From an uncultured Bacteroidales bacterium (GTDB lineage: Bacteria; Bacteroidota; Bacteroidia; Bacteroidales; FEN-979): a stretch of DNA of 45,453 nt. Positions 33,535 to 43,392 of this stretch are shown piece by piece. Both the position numbers and the translations under genes were made by a program. The notes under the pieces were generated by a model. That model saw only the letters and a list, made by a program, of their open reading frames with translations, was not told where the DNA came from and searched no databases. Within the stretch, counting starts at the first letter, position 1. The number at the start of each line of letters is the position of its first letter. The stretch lies in the NCBI GenBank assembly GCA_903845055.1, contig CAIMWF010000099.1, positions 1 to 45,453 of the forward strand. The letters are read 5' to 3'.

Positions 33535-34995
33535 ATGCTGAATCAAGTGAATCCGTTCGATACAGAAACAGGCTCCGGGAACCTGGGAAAGCCTGGTTAT
33601 CTTGTTTTCCTGCTATTCCTGACACTTGTTTCAGCCTTCCTGATCAGTAAAATGGGAATCATTGGGGGGGTGATCCTGGTCATCCTGCCCTTTATCGTTG
33701 TTTACCTTAACTATCTTTTCAGGTTTCCCATCCTGGGTTTTTACACCGCGGTTGTATTCGGGTTCATTTTAATCGGCATCGGCCGGTATCTCAAGGGAGT
33801 ACAGGTGGGACTGGCCATGGACGGAATCCTTTACGCAACATACATTGCACTTATTTTCAATAAGTTTCGTGAAAAGGTCGATTGGAAGCCTGCAAACAAG
33901 GATGTCACCTACCTGGCGATCCTGTGGTTCGGGTATTCGGTTTTTGAAATTGTGAACCCCGAAGCACGGAGTACCGCCGCCTGGTTTTCAGGAAGGGGAG
34001 TCGCGCTATACATGCTGCTGCTCGTCCCCCTCACCCTGATTTTCATCAATACGAACAAAAAGCTGGACCTTTTTCTATTTATCTGGGGGATCTTCACCAT
34101 CCTGGCAACCCTGAAGGGGATCGTGCAGCTGAACATCGGTATTGACAAATGGGAAAAGGGCTGGCTTGACGATGGGAATGCCCAGACACACATCCTGTTT
34201 GGAAAATTACGGGCATTTTCTTTCTTGAGTGATGCGGGACAGTTCGGAGGGAACCAGGCATATTCGGCCGTGGTTGCAACGATTGTTTCACTGGTCCAGA
34301 AAAACTGGAAAGGCAGGCTTTTTTTCATTATAGTTGCCGTTTGTGGTCTTTATGGCATGATCATTTCGGGAACACGTGGTTCCATCAGCATCCCGCTGGC
34401 CGGGTTCCTGGCCTTTTTTGTGCTGCGGAAAAATGTCGGGGTGATGATTTTCGGTTTCCTGCTGCTCATTGTCGTTTTTATCTTTTTCAAATATACCTCC
34501 ATCGGCCAGGGGAACGACCAGATCAGGAGGATGCGCACGGCATTCGACCCGAACGATGCTTCGTTGCAGGTCAGGCTTGAAAACCAGAAGAGACTCAGGG
34601 TTTACCTGGCCTCCAGGCCTTTCGGCGGCGGAATAGGCCATGGGGGTGTCAAGGCCCAGCGCTACCTCCCGAATGCGTTTCTTTCGAGCGTTGCGACCGA
34701 CAGCTGGTATGTGCTTATCTGGGTGGAACAGGGCATTATTGGTCTCCTGATGCACCTTTTCATCCTGTTTTATATCCTTATCAAAGGGTCGTGGTTTGTG
34801 ATGTTCAGAATCCGGGACCCGATCCTTCGTATGAAGATTGCAGCGCTCACCTCGGGCATGTTCGGCGTAATGGTGGCCTCATACGGGAATGCGGTACTCG
34901 GACAAATGCCAACCAGCATCCTTATATATGTCTCCATGGCCATCATGCTCAACAGTGAAGTATTCGACACTCCGAAGGAAACTGTAAAAAATTGA
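33535..34995 (+). CDS. O-antigen polymerase/ligase-like membrane protein (Wzy)
   Basis: A 486-residue membrane protein with about ten to twelve helices and one long extracytoplasmic loop (about 340-390; FDPNDASLQVRLENQKR, RPFGGGIGHGG), the hallmark of the Wzy/WaaL family. It should polymerise repeat units, or ligate them. The start at 33535 overlaps nothing and follows the flippase by 42 bases. A promoter-like element follows the gene. Confidence 0.88.
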   Translation: MLNQVNPFDTETGSGNLGKPGYLVFLLFLTLVSAFLISKMGIIGGVILVILPFIVVYLNYLFRFPILGFYTAVVFGFILIGIGRYLKGVQVGLAMDGILYATYIALIFNKFREKVDWKPANKDVTYLAILWFGYSVFEIVNPEARSTAAWFSGRGVALYMLLLVPLTLIFINTNKKLDLFLFIWGIFTILATLKGIVQLNIGIDKWEKGWLDDGNAQTHILFGKLRAFSFLSDAGQFGGNQAYSAVVATIVSLVQKNWKGRLFFIIVAVCGLYGMIISGTRGSISIPLAGFLAFFVLRKNVGVMIFGFLLLIVVFIFFKYTSIGQGNDQIRRMRTAFDPNDASLQVRLENQKRLRVYLASRPFGGGIGHGGVKAQRYLPNAFLSSVATDSWYVLIWVEQGIIGLLMHLFILFYILIKGSWFVMFRIRDPILRMKIAALTSGMFGVMVASYGNAVLGQMPTSILIYVSMAIMLNSEVFDTPKETVKN

Positions 34996-35005
34996 TTCGC
35001 CTGCA

Positions 35006-35039
35006 ATTGTTTTTTTACAATATATAATTCGTACTTTTA
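35006..35039 (+). promoter_or_regulatory. Candidate promoter within the polysaccharide locus
   Basis: ATTG at 35006-35009, 22 bases, then TACTTTTA at 35032-35039, one mismatch to TAnnTTTG. It lies in the 96-base gap before the glycosyltransferase gene at 35092. Confidence 0.4.
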
Positions 35040-35091
35040 ACCATTAATAAACTGGCATTGTTGCATTATTGAAACAAAAACAAGAGACCTC

Positions 35092-36282
35092 ATGACAGGC
35101 AGAGATTTTATCATAACCGGTTTACAGCCATGGGATATTCCCATCGGTTCAAACGCCATCGATATCGCCAGGGAAATAGCCGTTGACAACCGGGTGCTCT
35201 ATGTCAACAGCGCCCTGGACCAGATGACTATTTTCCGCAATCAACCGAAACCCGACACGCAGCAACGGCTGGATGTATACCGAAAAAAAAAGGAGCCGCT
35301 CCGGCAGCTTTCCGATTCCCTCTGGGTGCTTGATTTCCCTTTTTCCGTTTGGTCGGTGAATGAATTCCCGGATGGTTTTTTCTTTGATTTTTTCAATAAA
35401 AGAAATAATAAAAAGATATTCGATTATGTAAAAAAAGTAGCCGCCGGGCTTCATTTCAAGGATGTCATTCATTTTATCGACAATGACATTTACCGAAGTT
35501 TTTACAGTAAGGAATTTCTTAAGCCCTCCTTGTCGGTTTACTACCGCAGGGACAACCTCCAGCCTTTTGCCTATTGGAAGAAACATGTCGGAAGGCTTGA
35601 GCCGCTGCTTATCGGTAAAAGCGACCTCGTGGTTTGCAACTCACCCCAACTTGCAGATTTTGCCAGGCCCTTCAATCCGAAAAGTTGGGATATCGGGCAG
35701 GGGGTCGACCTGTCAGCCTATGATCCCGGACTGAAATTTGAAACGCCGCCAGAGATCGCGGCGATCAGCGAACCCCGGATCGGGTACATCGGCGATATCA
35801 ACAGCCTGCGCCTGGATGCGGACCTGATTTATGAACTGGCCAAAAGCAAACCGGGTTATTCGTTTGTCATGATAGGAAGGGAAGACAAGCTTTTTGCAGG
35901 TCATGCGCTTCACAACCTGGGCAATGTTCATTTTCTTGGCAGCATTCCAAAAAGCATGGTTCCGACCTATATGTCGGCCCTCCAGATATGCCTGAACCCG
36001 CAGCTTGTCAATGAAATTACCATCGGCAATTACCCCAGGAAAGTGGATGAGTACCTTGCATTGGGCAAACCGGTGATTGCTACGAAAACCGCTACGATGG
36101 AGCTTTTCAGGGACCACTCCTATCTTTGCACCTCGGTGGCCGGTTACCAGGCGGCCGTTGAGGATGCGCTGGTCAACAACAGCGCTGAAAAAACACGGCA
36201 GCGAATACTATTTGCCCAGTCGCACAGCTGGAAAAACAATGTCAACCAGCTTTTTAAATGCATCGGGGAATCATTAACCTAA
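35092..36282 (+). CDS. Glycosyltransferase, GT4-like
   Basis: A 396-residue GT-B protein. The N-terminal domain has no signal; the C-terminal nucleotide-sugar domain has RIGYIGDINSLRLDADLIY, VHFLGSIP, and a late PRKVDEYLALGKPVIAT segment that corresponds to the EX7E region. It resembles the TuaH/GumK-like members found in exopolysaccharide loci. Donor and acceptor are unknown. It opens the second half of the locus behind its own candidate promoter. Confidence 0.87.
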   Translation: MTGRDFIITGLQPWDIPIGSNAIDIAREIAVDNRVLYVNSALDQMTIFRNQPKPDTQQRLDVYRKKKEPLRQLSDSLWVLDFPFSVWSVNEFPDGFFFDFFNKRNNKKIFDYVKKVAAGLHFKDVIHFIDNDIYRSFYSKEFLKPSLSVYYRRDNLQPFAYWKKHVGRLEPLLIGKSDLVVCNSPQLADFARPFNPKSWDIGQGVDLSAYDPGLKFETPPEIAAISEPRIGYIGDINSLRLDADLIYELAKSKPGYSFVMIGREDKLFAGHALHNLGNVHFLGSIPKSMVPTYMSALQICLNPQLVNEITIGNYPRKVDEYLALGKPVIATKTATMELFRDHSYLCTSVAGYQAAVEDALVNNSAEKTRQRILFAQSHSWKNNVNQLFKCIGESLT

Positions 36283-36292
36283 TAACGAAATT

Positions 36293-37228
36293 ATGTACTA
36301 CAGGAACGTCGCAGATCTTAACAGGATAATCCTCAAGCGCCTGAATATAATTCCGCGCGATTTCGACCTGATCGTCGGCATACCACGAAGCGGGATGCTT
36401 CCGGCCAACCTGCTGGCCCTTTACCTCAACCGCCCGTATACCGACATCCATTCCTTTATTAACGGGCACATTTATAAGGCAGGTGCCAGGAGCCAGTTCT
36501 TTGACATCAAAGATTTTAAAAAAGTCCTGGTAGTGGATGACAGTATTGCATCCGGTTCGGCGATGGACAAATGCAGGGAAAGCCTGAAGCACCTGGAAAA
36601 GGATTTTTCGTTCAGTTTCTGTGCCATATACGTGATCCCCGGTAAGGAAAAAACAGTAGATCATTATTTCGAAGTCGTTCCTTTGCCAAGGTATTTCCAG
36701 TGGAACATACTCAACCACACAAGTCTCGAAAAAGCATGCTTCGACATCGACGGCGTTTTATGCACCGATCCAACCGAAGAACAAAACGACGACGGTGAAA
36801 AATACCGTGACTTTATCCTCAACGCCCCCCCGCTGTTCATTCCGGGGAGCAAGATCGGAACCATCGTCACCTCGCGCCTTGAAAAATACAGGAAGGAAAC
36901 GGAGACATGGCTCGCTGCCAATAATGTTAAATACAACGACCTGGTGCTGCTTGACCTTCCCGACAAGGAGGCGCGGATGCGGGCCAACAGTCACGCAGTT
37001 CATAAGGCCAAAACCTATATGAACAATCAATACATCCTGTTCATTGAAAGTTCGCTGTCGCAGGCCATTGAAATCAACAGGATCACCAAAAAACCGGTTC
37101 TGTGCACAGAGAACTTTGAAATGATATTCGATGCCGAATCAATCATGTACAATATCAAAAGCGGCAAATATTTCCCCTTCCTCAGGAAGATTGCACTCAA
37201 AATCAGGAACAAGCTTCGCGGGAAATAG
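36293..37228 (+). CDS. Phosphoribosyltransferase-HAD phosphatase fusion
   Basis: A 311-residue protein with two domains. Residues 1-135 carry a type I phosphoribosyltransferase fold with IVGIPRSGMLPANL (27-40) and the PRPP loop VVDDSIASGSA (80-90). Residues 146-311 look like a HAD domain, beginning with FDIDGVLCTDP (150-160; Asp151 and Asp153), then VTSRLEKYR and a late NNQYILFIESS. The pair suggests that a phosphoribosyl or related sugar phosphate is made and dephosphorylated. It is in the middle of the glycosyltransferase genes, so a role in making an unusual sugar donor is likely but unproven. Confidence 0.82.
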   Translation: MYYRNVADLNRIILKRLNIIPRDFDLIVGIPRSGMLPANLLALYLNRPYTDIHSFINGHIYKAGARSQFFDIKDFKKVLVVDDSIASGSAMDKCRESLKHLEKDFSFSFCAIYVIPGKEKTVDHYFEVVPLPRYFQWNILNHTSLEKACFDIDGVLCTDPTEEQNDDGEKYRDFILNAPPLFIPGSKIGTIVTSRLEKYRKETETWLAANNVKYNDLVLLDLPDKEARMRANSHAVHKAKTYMNNQYILFIESSLSQAIEINRITKKPVLCTENFEMIFDAESIMYNIKSGKYFPFLRKIALKIRNKLRGK

Positions 37229-37271
37229 GGATTATCAAGTTCATACAAACATATTTTAACGCATCCCATCG

Positions 37272-38486
37272 ATGAACCCTGTTTTAAATACCTTCTTCCT
37301 GGTTGTCCAGATCGTTGCATTTGCAGCACTGTTGCCGCCAACCCTGTACATCTTTATCTTTGCCTCGGCCGGGCTGTTCTATAAACAACGTCCCTACCCG
37401 TCGGCTGTTGCACCGAGAAAAATAGCCGTACTTATTCCCGGGTACAAGGAGGACGATGTGATCGTTGAGGTTGCACAAGATGCGCTCGCGCAGGATTACC
37501 CGAAAGACAGGGTTGATATCGTGATTGTTGCCGATTCTTTCCAGCCGGAAACCCTTGCCCGGTTAAAGGAACTCCCGCTGATCGTCATCGAGGTGAAGTT
37601 TGATAAAAGCACCAAATCAAAGGCCCTCAATAAAGCCATGGAACTGCTGACAATCCAATACGACCTGGCGGTGGTGCTGGATGCCGACAACCTGATGGCA
37701 CCAGATTTCCTCGCGAAGATCAATGCGGCTTTCGAGTGGAACTACATGGCGGTGCAGGGACACCGTGCGGCCAAAAACATGGACACCCCGCTTGCCATCC
37801 TGGATGCCGTAAGCGAGGAGATCAACAACCACATTTTTCGCAAAGGACACCGGGTTCTTGGTCTTTCATCGGCCATCATCGGCTCGGGAATGGCCTTCAG
37901 GTATTCATTTTTCAAGGAGATGATGGCATCCGTAACAGCCATAGGCGGTTTTGACAAGGAGATCGAGCTTCGCATGCTGAAGGCAAACCACACCATCGGG
38001 TACCTCAACGATGCACTGGTTTTCGACGAAAAAGTTCAGAAAGCAGAAGTTTTCAGCAACCAGCGCCGGCGGTGGCTCTCGGCCCAGCTGCATTACTTCC
38101 GCACCGATATTTTATCATCATGCAAAGCCCTGGTTACCAAGGGGAACCTTGATTATTTTGACAAGGCGATCCAGTTTGTGCAACCACCCCGCGTATTGCT
38201 GCTTGGCGCTGTTCTCTCAGCCCTGATCTTTTTTATCGTGATCAATTTTTTCGTGGGACTGCCATTCCTTTACAGCCTTTTATGGCTTGGGCTCGGGTTG
38301 CTGTGCATCATGGCCTTTCTCTTTTCGGTTCCCGGGAAATTTTACAATACGGCCACGCTGAAAGCCCTGGGAAGTCTGCCGGGCGGGATGTTGCTCATGA
38401 TTGGTTCGCTGCTTAGGATCAGGGGAGCCAACAAACAGTTTATCCACACGAAACACAGCGCGGCAACGCCATCACCAAAAAAATAA
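37272..38486 (+). CDS. Membrane glycosyltransferase, GT2 family
   Basis: A 404-residue processive-type GT2. One membrane segment at the N-terminus (about 5-30), a GT-A domain with VLIPGYKEDD (54-63), VVLDADNLMAPDF (about 133-145, the DxD motif), a FDKEIELRM stretch, QRRRW (about 265-269, the Q/RxxRW motif), and C-terminal helices (about 310-390). These are the motifs of cellulose- and hyaluronan-synthase-like enzymes that extrude a polymer or act on lipid-linked acceptors. Substrate is unknown. Confidence 0.9.
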   Translation: MNPVLNTFFLVVQIVAFAALLPPTLYIFIFASAGLFYKQRPYPSAVAPRKIAVLIPGYKEDDVIVEVAQDALAQDYPKDRVDIVIVADSFQPETLARLKELPLIVIEVKFDKSTKSKALNKAMELLTIQYDLAVVLDADNLMAPDFLAKINAAFEWNYMAVQGHRAAKNMDTPLAILDAVSEEINNHIFRKGHRVLGLSSAIIGSGMAFRYSFFKEMMASVTAIGGFDKEIELRMLKANHTIGYLNDALVFDEKVQKAEVFSNQRRRWLSAQLHYFRTDILSSCKALVTKGNLDYFDKAIQFVQPPRVLLLGAVLSALIFFIVINFFVGLPFLYSLLWLGLGLLCIMAFLFSVPGKFYNTATLKALGSLPGGMLLMIGSLLRIRGANKQFIHTKHSAATPSPKK

Positions 38487-38513
38487 CTTTCAGTTAATGT
38501 TCAAGATCGTCAT

Positions 38514-39665
38514 ATGATAATAGGGATAGAGGGACAACGGCTTTTCCGCAGGAAAAAACATGGTATGGATATGGTGGCCCTGGAGCTGATCAGGAACCTC
38601 CAGCAGATCGACCATGAGAATGAATACGTCCTGTTCATCAAACCTGATGCGGATGAAATGGTGCTGACCGAAACATCCAATTTCAGGATCGTACGGCTTG
38701 AAGGAGGATTTTACCCGCTCTGGGAACAGGTTGCCCTGCCGAAAGCCGCCAAAACAGCGGGTTGCCGGTTGCTGCACTGTACAAGTAACACGGCGCCTGT
38801 CAACACCCGGATTCCGCTCATTGTCACCCTTCACGACATCATATACATGGAAAGCAGCTACCTCAGGATCATGCAGGGAACCGGTTCACCCTACCAGAAA
38901 TTCGGCAACGTTTACCGGAAGATGGTGGTTCCGCGCATTGTCAGGGAGAGCAGGAAGATCATCACCGTTTCACATTTTGAAAAGAACCGGATCGGCGAAT
39001 TTTTCGGAATGCAGGGCGACCCCCGGCTCACGGCTGTATACAACGGCGTGAGCGAACACTTCAAACCGGTAACCGATGCCGGAGAACTGGCCCGGGTGAG
39101 GGAGAAATACCACCTGCCGGCACGCTATTTCTTCTTCCTTGGCAATACCGATCCGAAGAAAAACACCAAAGGGACCCTGAAGGCCTATTCCGATTTTTTG
39201 AAACAAACCGGGAGCGACATAAGGCTGGTCATGCTTGACTATGACCGTGCCGAACTCGACAAATTACTTGAAGAGATCGGGGATAAATACCTGATCGAAC
39301 GCATCGTACTAACCGGTTATGTTGTCAATACTGATCTCCCTGCCATATACGGCCAGTGCGAGGTGTTTCTCTACCCGTCGCTACGCGAAAGTTTTGGCAT
39401 CCCGATGCTTGAGGCGATGGCGTGCGGGGTACCGGTGATCACTTCCAACACCTCGTCGATGCCTGAGGTTGCAGGAGATGCAGCCTGCATTATTGATCCA
39501 TTCAACCCGGCTGAAATAACGAATGCCTTGGTGACGATCACAGGCGACCCTTTACTTAAAAGCAGACTTGCCGGGAAAGGGATTGAAAGGGCAGCGCAGT
39601 TTTCATGGAAAGCAATGGCAGAAAACGTTTTGAAGATTTATAATGAAACGGGCCGCGATTTATAA
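38514..39665 (+). CDS. Glycosyltransferase, GT4 family
   Basis: A 383-residue GT-B enzyme with the usual late signature YPSLRESFGIPMLEAMACG (about 285-303), whose two Glu lie in the EX7E motif, and PVITSNTSSMPEVAGDAA after it. The N-terminal domain has HCTSN and HDIIYMESSYLR. It resembles mannosyl- and rhamnosyltransferases of exopolysaccharide loci; the sugar is not readable. It is 27 bases after the GT2 gene. Confidence 0.92.
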   Translation: MIIGIEGQRLFRRKKHGMDMVALELIRNLQQIDHENEYVLFIKPDADEMVLTETSNFRIVRLEGGFYPLWEQVALPKAAKTAGCRLLHCTSNTAPVNTRIPLIVTLHDIIYMESSYLRIMQGTGSPYQKFGNVYRKMVVPRIVRESRKIITVSHFEKNRIGEFFGMQGDPRLTAVYNGVSEHFKPVTDAGELARVREKYHLPARYFFFLGNTDPKKNTKGTLKAYSDFLKQTGSDIRLVMLDYDRAELDKLLEEIGDKYLIERIVLTGYVVNTDLPAIYGQCEVFLYPSLRESFGIPMLEAMACGVPVITSNTSSMPEVAGDAACIIDPFNPAEITNALVTITGDPLLKSRLAGKGIERAAQFSWKAMAENVLKIYNETGRDL

Positions 39666-39707
39666 ACGGGAAAACGTGACCACGGGAAACGCGGTAAAAC
39701 TGAAAAT

Positions 39708-40493
39708 ATGAAAAAACTGAAAACCTATTTCTGGTACCTGGTTGAATACCTGAAATACGGAGATTTTCTATCGATCATTGCCTCGGCCAGGTACCTGTTC
39801 AACAAGTCTTCCCACCGGAGGGACCGGGTTATCCGCACCTCGATCGGGACCTTCTTCTGCCGGAAAAATACAAATGATTTTCAATTCGCCAACTTCCATT
39901 ATGAATGGGGGGTAAAAAAATACCTGCTCGACCACAAAAAGGATTTCAATGTTTTTATTGACGGGGGGGCCTGTGTCGGGGATTACTGCGTACTGCTTTC
40001 CCGTTACAATATCCGTTGCATCGCTTTCGAACCGGTGATGAATAACTTCAATGTCATGATGAAGAATTTCAGGCTTAACAGTCTCGGTGATCACGTTATG
40101 GCATACCCGGTTGGACTGGGGGATGTCAACGGGTTCTCATATTTCAACTTCAACCCAGTCAATACCGGTGCTTCTCACATTGTTCCGGATGGAAGTGAGA
40201 CCGACTGTAAAGTCGAAATCCGCACCTTCGATTCCCTCGTGCCTTCGCTGAAGCTCAACAAGGATGATTTCATCCTGTTGAAGCTCGACCTCGAGGGGAT
40301 GGAGCCGGCCGCGATCATGGGTGCAAAAGAATTCATCCTGCAATACCCAAACATCACGTTGGTGCTTGAGGACAAGCATACCGGCGAACATCCAATCAAA
40401 GAGGCACTGGACAGCATCGCCGGTTTTCAATACGGGATTGTTGACGAATTCAACATCTTTGCCACCAAAATAAGCAATTTTACCTCTAATTGA
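39708..40493 (+). CDS. FkbM-family methyltransferase
   Basis: A 261-residue SAM-dependent methyltransferase. Motif I is FIDGGACVGDYCVLLSRY (about 84-101), the acidic residue after beta 2 is in CIAFEPV, and the late LKLDLEGMEPAAIMGAKEFI (about 191-210) is characteristic of FkbM proteins. It would methylate a hydroxyl of a sugar in the repeat unit. The stop codon is eight bases before the next ATG. A TTG start upstream of that ATG would overlap it but is not needed. Confidence 0.9.
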   Translation: MKKLKTYFWYLVEYLKYGDFLSIIASARYLFNKSSHRRDRVIRTSIGTFFCRKNTNDFQFANFHYEWGVKKYLLDHKKDFNVFIDGGACVGDYCVLLSRYNIRCIAFEPVMNNFNVMMKNFRLNSLGDHVMAYPVGLGDVNGFSYFNFNPVNTGASHIVPDGSETDCKVEIRTFDSLVPSLKLNKDDFILLKLDLEGMEPAAIMGAKEFILQYPNITLVLEDKHTGEHPIKEALDSIAGFQYGIVDEFNIFATKISNFTSN

Positions 40494-40501
40494 ACCAAAA
40501 T

Positions 40502-41686
40502 ATGACGGCATTAAAAATCATCTTCTGGGTTCTCCTTTTCATCGTATTCTATGCTAACATCGGCTACGGCATCCTTTTATTCATTCTTGTGAGGATCAAA
40601 AGGATTTTCAGGCGGCGTCAAACCAATCCGGCATCGGGATATGAACCCGAAGTGACCCTTTTTATCGCAGCTTACAACGAGAAGGATTTTGTTGCTGAAA
40701 AGATCAGGAATTCAATGGCCCTGGAATATCCTAAGAACAAGCTGCACATGGTGTGGGTTACCGATGGATCTGATGACGGCACACCTGAATTGCTGCGACA
40801 ATATGAAGGCATCGAGGTTTACCATCTTGACCAGCGTAGCGGTAAGATCGGCGCCATGAACCGGGGGATGAAGTTTGTAAAGACACCGGTTGTTGTTTTC
40901 TGCGATGCGAACACGATGCTCGGCCGGGAATCAATCCGGCGTATCGTTAACCTTTTCAGCGATCCAAAGGTTGGTTGTGTTTCAGGTGAAAAGCGGATAT
41001 TCAGCAAGGAAAAAGATACCGCCGCAGGTGCAGGCGAAGGACTCTACTGGAAGTATGAATCAACCCTGAAGAAATGGGACGCCGAACTCTACTCTGTTGT
41101 CGGGGCCGCGGGTGAACTGTTCGCCATCAGGACAGAATTGTACCAGGAGGTGGAGCGTGACACCCTGCTCGACGATTTTATTATTTCCCTCCGCGTTGCC
41201 CAGAAGGGATATACGATCCAGTACGATCCCGACGCCTACACCATTGAAACCGCCTCGGCAAATGTTAAGGAGGAACTGAAGCGAAAGGTAAGGATCTCCG
41301 CCGGGGGAATCCAGTCGGTGGTCAGGCTGCGATCGCTCCTCAATATTTTCAGGTACGGGACCCTCTCCTTCCAGTACATTTCGCATCGGGTACTGAGATG
41401 GACGCTTGCCCCGCTTTCGCTGTTGTTCATGCTGATCACAGGTGTGATCCTGGCACTGAACGAAGGTTTGTTTGCCTTCGGGCTCTATGGTATTATTTTC
41501 TGGATGCAGGTTTTATTCTACCTGGCCGCGCTGCTCGGCTGGTACCTCGAAAACCGGGCAATCCGCGTGAAACTGCTATTTGTTCCATACTATTTCTTTA
41601 TCATGAACCTTTCGGTATTCCTTGGTTTCAGGAGATACATAAAAAAATCTCAATCGGTTAACTGGGAACGGGCTAAACGTGGATAA
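40502..41686 (+). CDS. Membrane glycosyltransferase, GT2 family, second
   Basis: A 394-residue GT2 from the ATG at 40502; the longer frame starts with TTG inside the methyltransferase gene and is rejected. An N-terminal membrane helix (about 4-27) is followed by a GT-A domain with LFIAAYNEKDF, VTDGSDDGTPELL, VVFCDANTMLGRES and LDDFIISLRV, and three C-terminal helices. It lacks a clear Q/RxxRW motif, so single-sugar transfer to a lipid-linked acceptor is as likely as polymerisation. The next gene overlaps its end by eight bases. Confidence 0.9.
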   Translation: MTALKIIFWVLLFIVFYANIGYGILLFILVRIKRIFRRRQTNPASGYEPEVTLFIAAYNEKDFVAEKIRNSMALEYPKNKLHMVWVTDGSDDGTPELLRQYEGIEVYHLDQRSGKIGAMNRGMKFVKTPVVVFCDANTMLGRESIRRIVNLFSDPKVGCVSGEKRIFSKEKDTAAGAGEGLYWKYESTLKKWDAELYSVVGAAGELFAIRTELYQEVERDTLLDDFIISLRVAQKGYTIQYDPDAYTIETASANVKEELKRKVRISAGGIQSVVRLRSLLNIFRYGTLSFQYISHRVLRWTLAPLSLLFMLITGVILALNEGLFAFGLYGIIFWMQVLFYLAALLGWYLENRAIRVKLLFVPYYFFIMNLSVFLGFRRYIKKSQSVNWERAKRG

Positions 41687-43388
41687 CTGCAGATTTTTAC
41701 TGTATTCGCGGCTGGTCCGCCTCCTCTGCTGCCTGCTTGCAATGGGTTGTTCCCATGCCGGTGCAGTTGCACAGACAAAGAGGATGAAGATCATCGTAAG
41801 CAATACGACCACACTTGTTGATGGCACGGTAGCCCCATTCAACCAGGTCCATCCCGGCGACACACTTTTCTTCCAGGCGGGCATGCGCGATTACATCCTG
41901 ATCCGGAATTTTCAGGGCGCCACTGGTAAGACCATTGTTTTTATGAACCTCGACAGTGTTGTTGTCATCAGCACCGATCATAATTTTGGTGTTTCCATCC
42001 AAAACTGCAGGTTCATCAGGTTCACCGGTTCAGGCTCCTCCGAAAACTTTTACGGATTCATGATCCGGCGTGTGCTTGCCGGCACCGGCATTGGCGCCGG
42101 GAACATGTCTTCGGATATTGAAATTGATCACATTTACCTCAACAATGTACCGATCGCGGGCATTTATGCCAAGACCGACCCCGATTGTTCCTTTACCAAT
42201 ACCCGCGACAAGTTCACGCAATACAATACCGTCATTCATGATAATTACATCATGAGAACAGGCAATGAAGGGTTGTATATCGGCAGTACCAAGTATACGG
42301 GCCAGCTGGTCAGGTGCAACGGGGCAGACACCCTGCTGTTTCCCGCGCTGCTGAACGGGGTTAAAATATACAGCAATATCATCAATTATTCCGGATGGGA
42401 CGGGATCCAGGTCAGTTCGGCATCAGCGAACTGCCAGGTTTTCGACAACCTCGTGATGTATGACAGCCAGGGTGAGGTGCCATCGCAGATGTCGGGAATT
42501 ATCCTGGGTGGCGGCTCTAAATGCGATTGTTTCAACAATTATATCGCCGACGGCAAAGGGGACGGGATCGAAAGTCACGGGCTCGGCGGATACCGCATTT
42601 TCAACAATATTATAGTGAATGCAGGAAAAACATACCTGCCCGGCGACAGCAGCAAGATGAAACATGGGATCTTCGTTTCCGATGTTTCAGTTCAGACCGA
42701 TTCGTCGTTTTATATCCTTTTCAACGACATCATCAACCCGAAATCCGACGGCATCAGGTTTGCCAGCTCCATCAGCAGCCACAACCTGGTTGCTTCGAAC
42801 GTAGTAATAAATCCCGGTAATTTTGATTATTATGAACACGGAAATACCGGTTTCAAAGGGAAAGATGCCTATATTATGATCCCGAATCCCGGGTCAGATG
42901 TGGAAATTGCCGGGAATTACCTTGCCAGGACTCCCGACAGCGCGGGGTTTGCCTCCCAGGGTTACAGCCTGCAGCCGGGTTCGCCCCTGATCGATGCTGC
43001 CTATATGGACACACGCGGAGTCAATTTTGATTTCTATCATCACGCCAGACCATACGGGCCCGGGTTCGACATCGGGGCATTTGAATACAACCCTGCTTAC
43101 CTTGGAATACCAAAAAAAGAACTGGCTACCAGGATCGTCATTCCCCTATTCCCCAACCCTGTTGGATGCGAATTTACAATCCGGTACCAGAACGAAACAC
43201 GGTGCGATGTCACCCTTTACATATACAATCTCCAGGGGGAGAAAATATTCCAGCGCGTTAGGCGGCAGGTACCGGCCGGGAATCAATCGGTCACCGAAAA
43301 TGTTTCAGGCATCACCGATGGAATCTACCTTTATACATTGCATATCGGTGACCGTTCGTTTTCCGGCCGAATGGTAAAAAAAAACTGA
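41679..43388 (+). CDS. T9SS-type right-handed beta-helix protein
   Basis: A 569-residue exported protein with an unusual GTG start that overlaps the GT2 gene by eight bases. The signal peptide is hydrophobic with several Cys and ends near HAGAVAQ. From about residue 60 to 440 runs a right-handed parallel beta-helix with repeated N-x-I and DG-I strands (GVKIYSNIINYSGWDGIQVSS, GILGGGSK-like turns). The C-terminus (about 487-569) is a T9SS type A sorting domain: LFPNPVGCEFTI, YIYNLQGEKIF and TDGIYLYTLHIGDRSFSGRMVKK. Relatives are polysaccharide lyases, epimerases or adhesins; catalytic residues cannot be assigned. Confidence 0.88.
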   Translation: MDNCRFLLYSRLVRLLCCLLAMGCSHAGAVAQTKRMKIIVSNTTTLVDGTVAPFNQVHPGDTLFFQAGMRDYILIRNFQGATGKTIVFMNLDSVVVISTDHNFGVSIQNCRFIRFTGSGSSENFYGFMIRRVLAGTGIGAGNMSSDIEIDHIYLNNVPIAGIYAKTDPDCSFTNTRDKFTQYNTVIHDNYIMRTGNEGLYIGSTKYTGQLVRCNGADTLLFPALLNGVKIYSNIINYSGWDGIQVSSASANCQVFDNLVMYDSQGEVPSQMSGIILGGGSKCDCFNNYIADGKGDGIESHGLGGYRIFNNIIVNAGKTYLPGDSSKMKHGIFVSDVSVQTDSSFYILFNDIINPKSDGIRFASSISSHNLVASNVVINPGNFDYYEHGNTGFKGKDAYIMIPNPGSDVEIAGNYLARTPDSAGFASQGYSLQPGSPLIDAAYMDTRGVNFDFYHHARPYGPGFDIGAFEYNPAYLGIPKKELATRIVIPLFPNPVGCEFTIRYQNETRCDVTLYIYNLQGEKIFQRVRRQVPAGNQSVTENVSGITDGIYLYTLHIGDRSFSGRMVKKN

Positions 43389-43392
43389 AATC

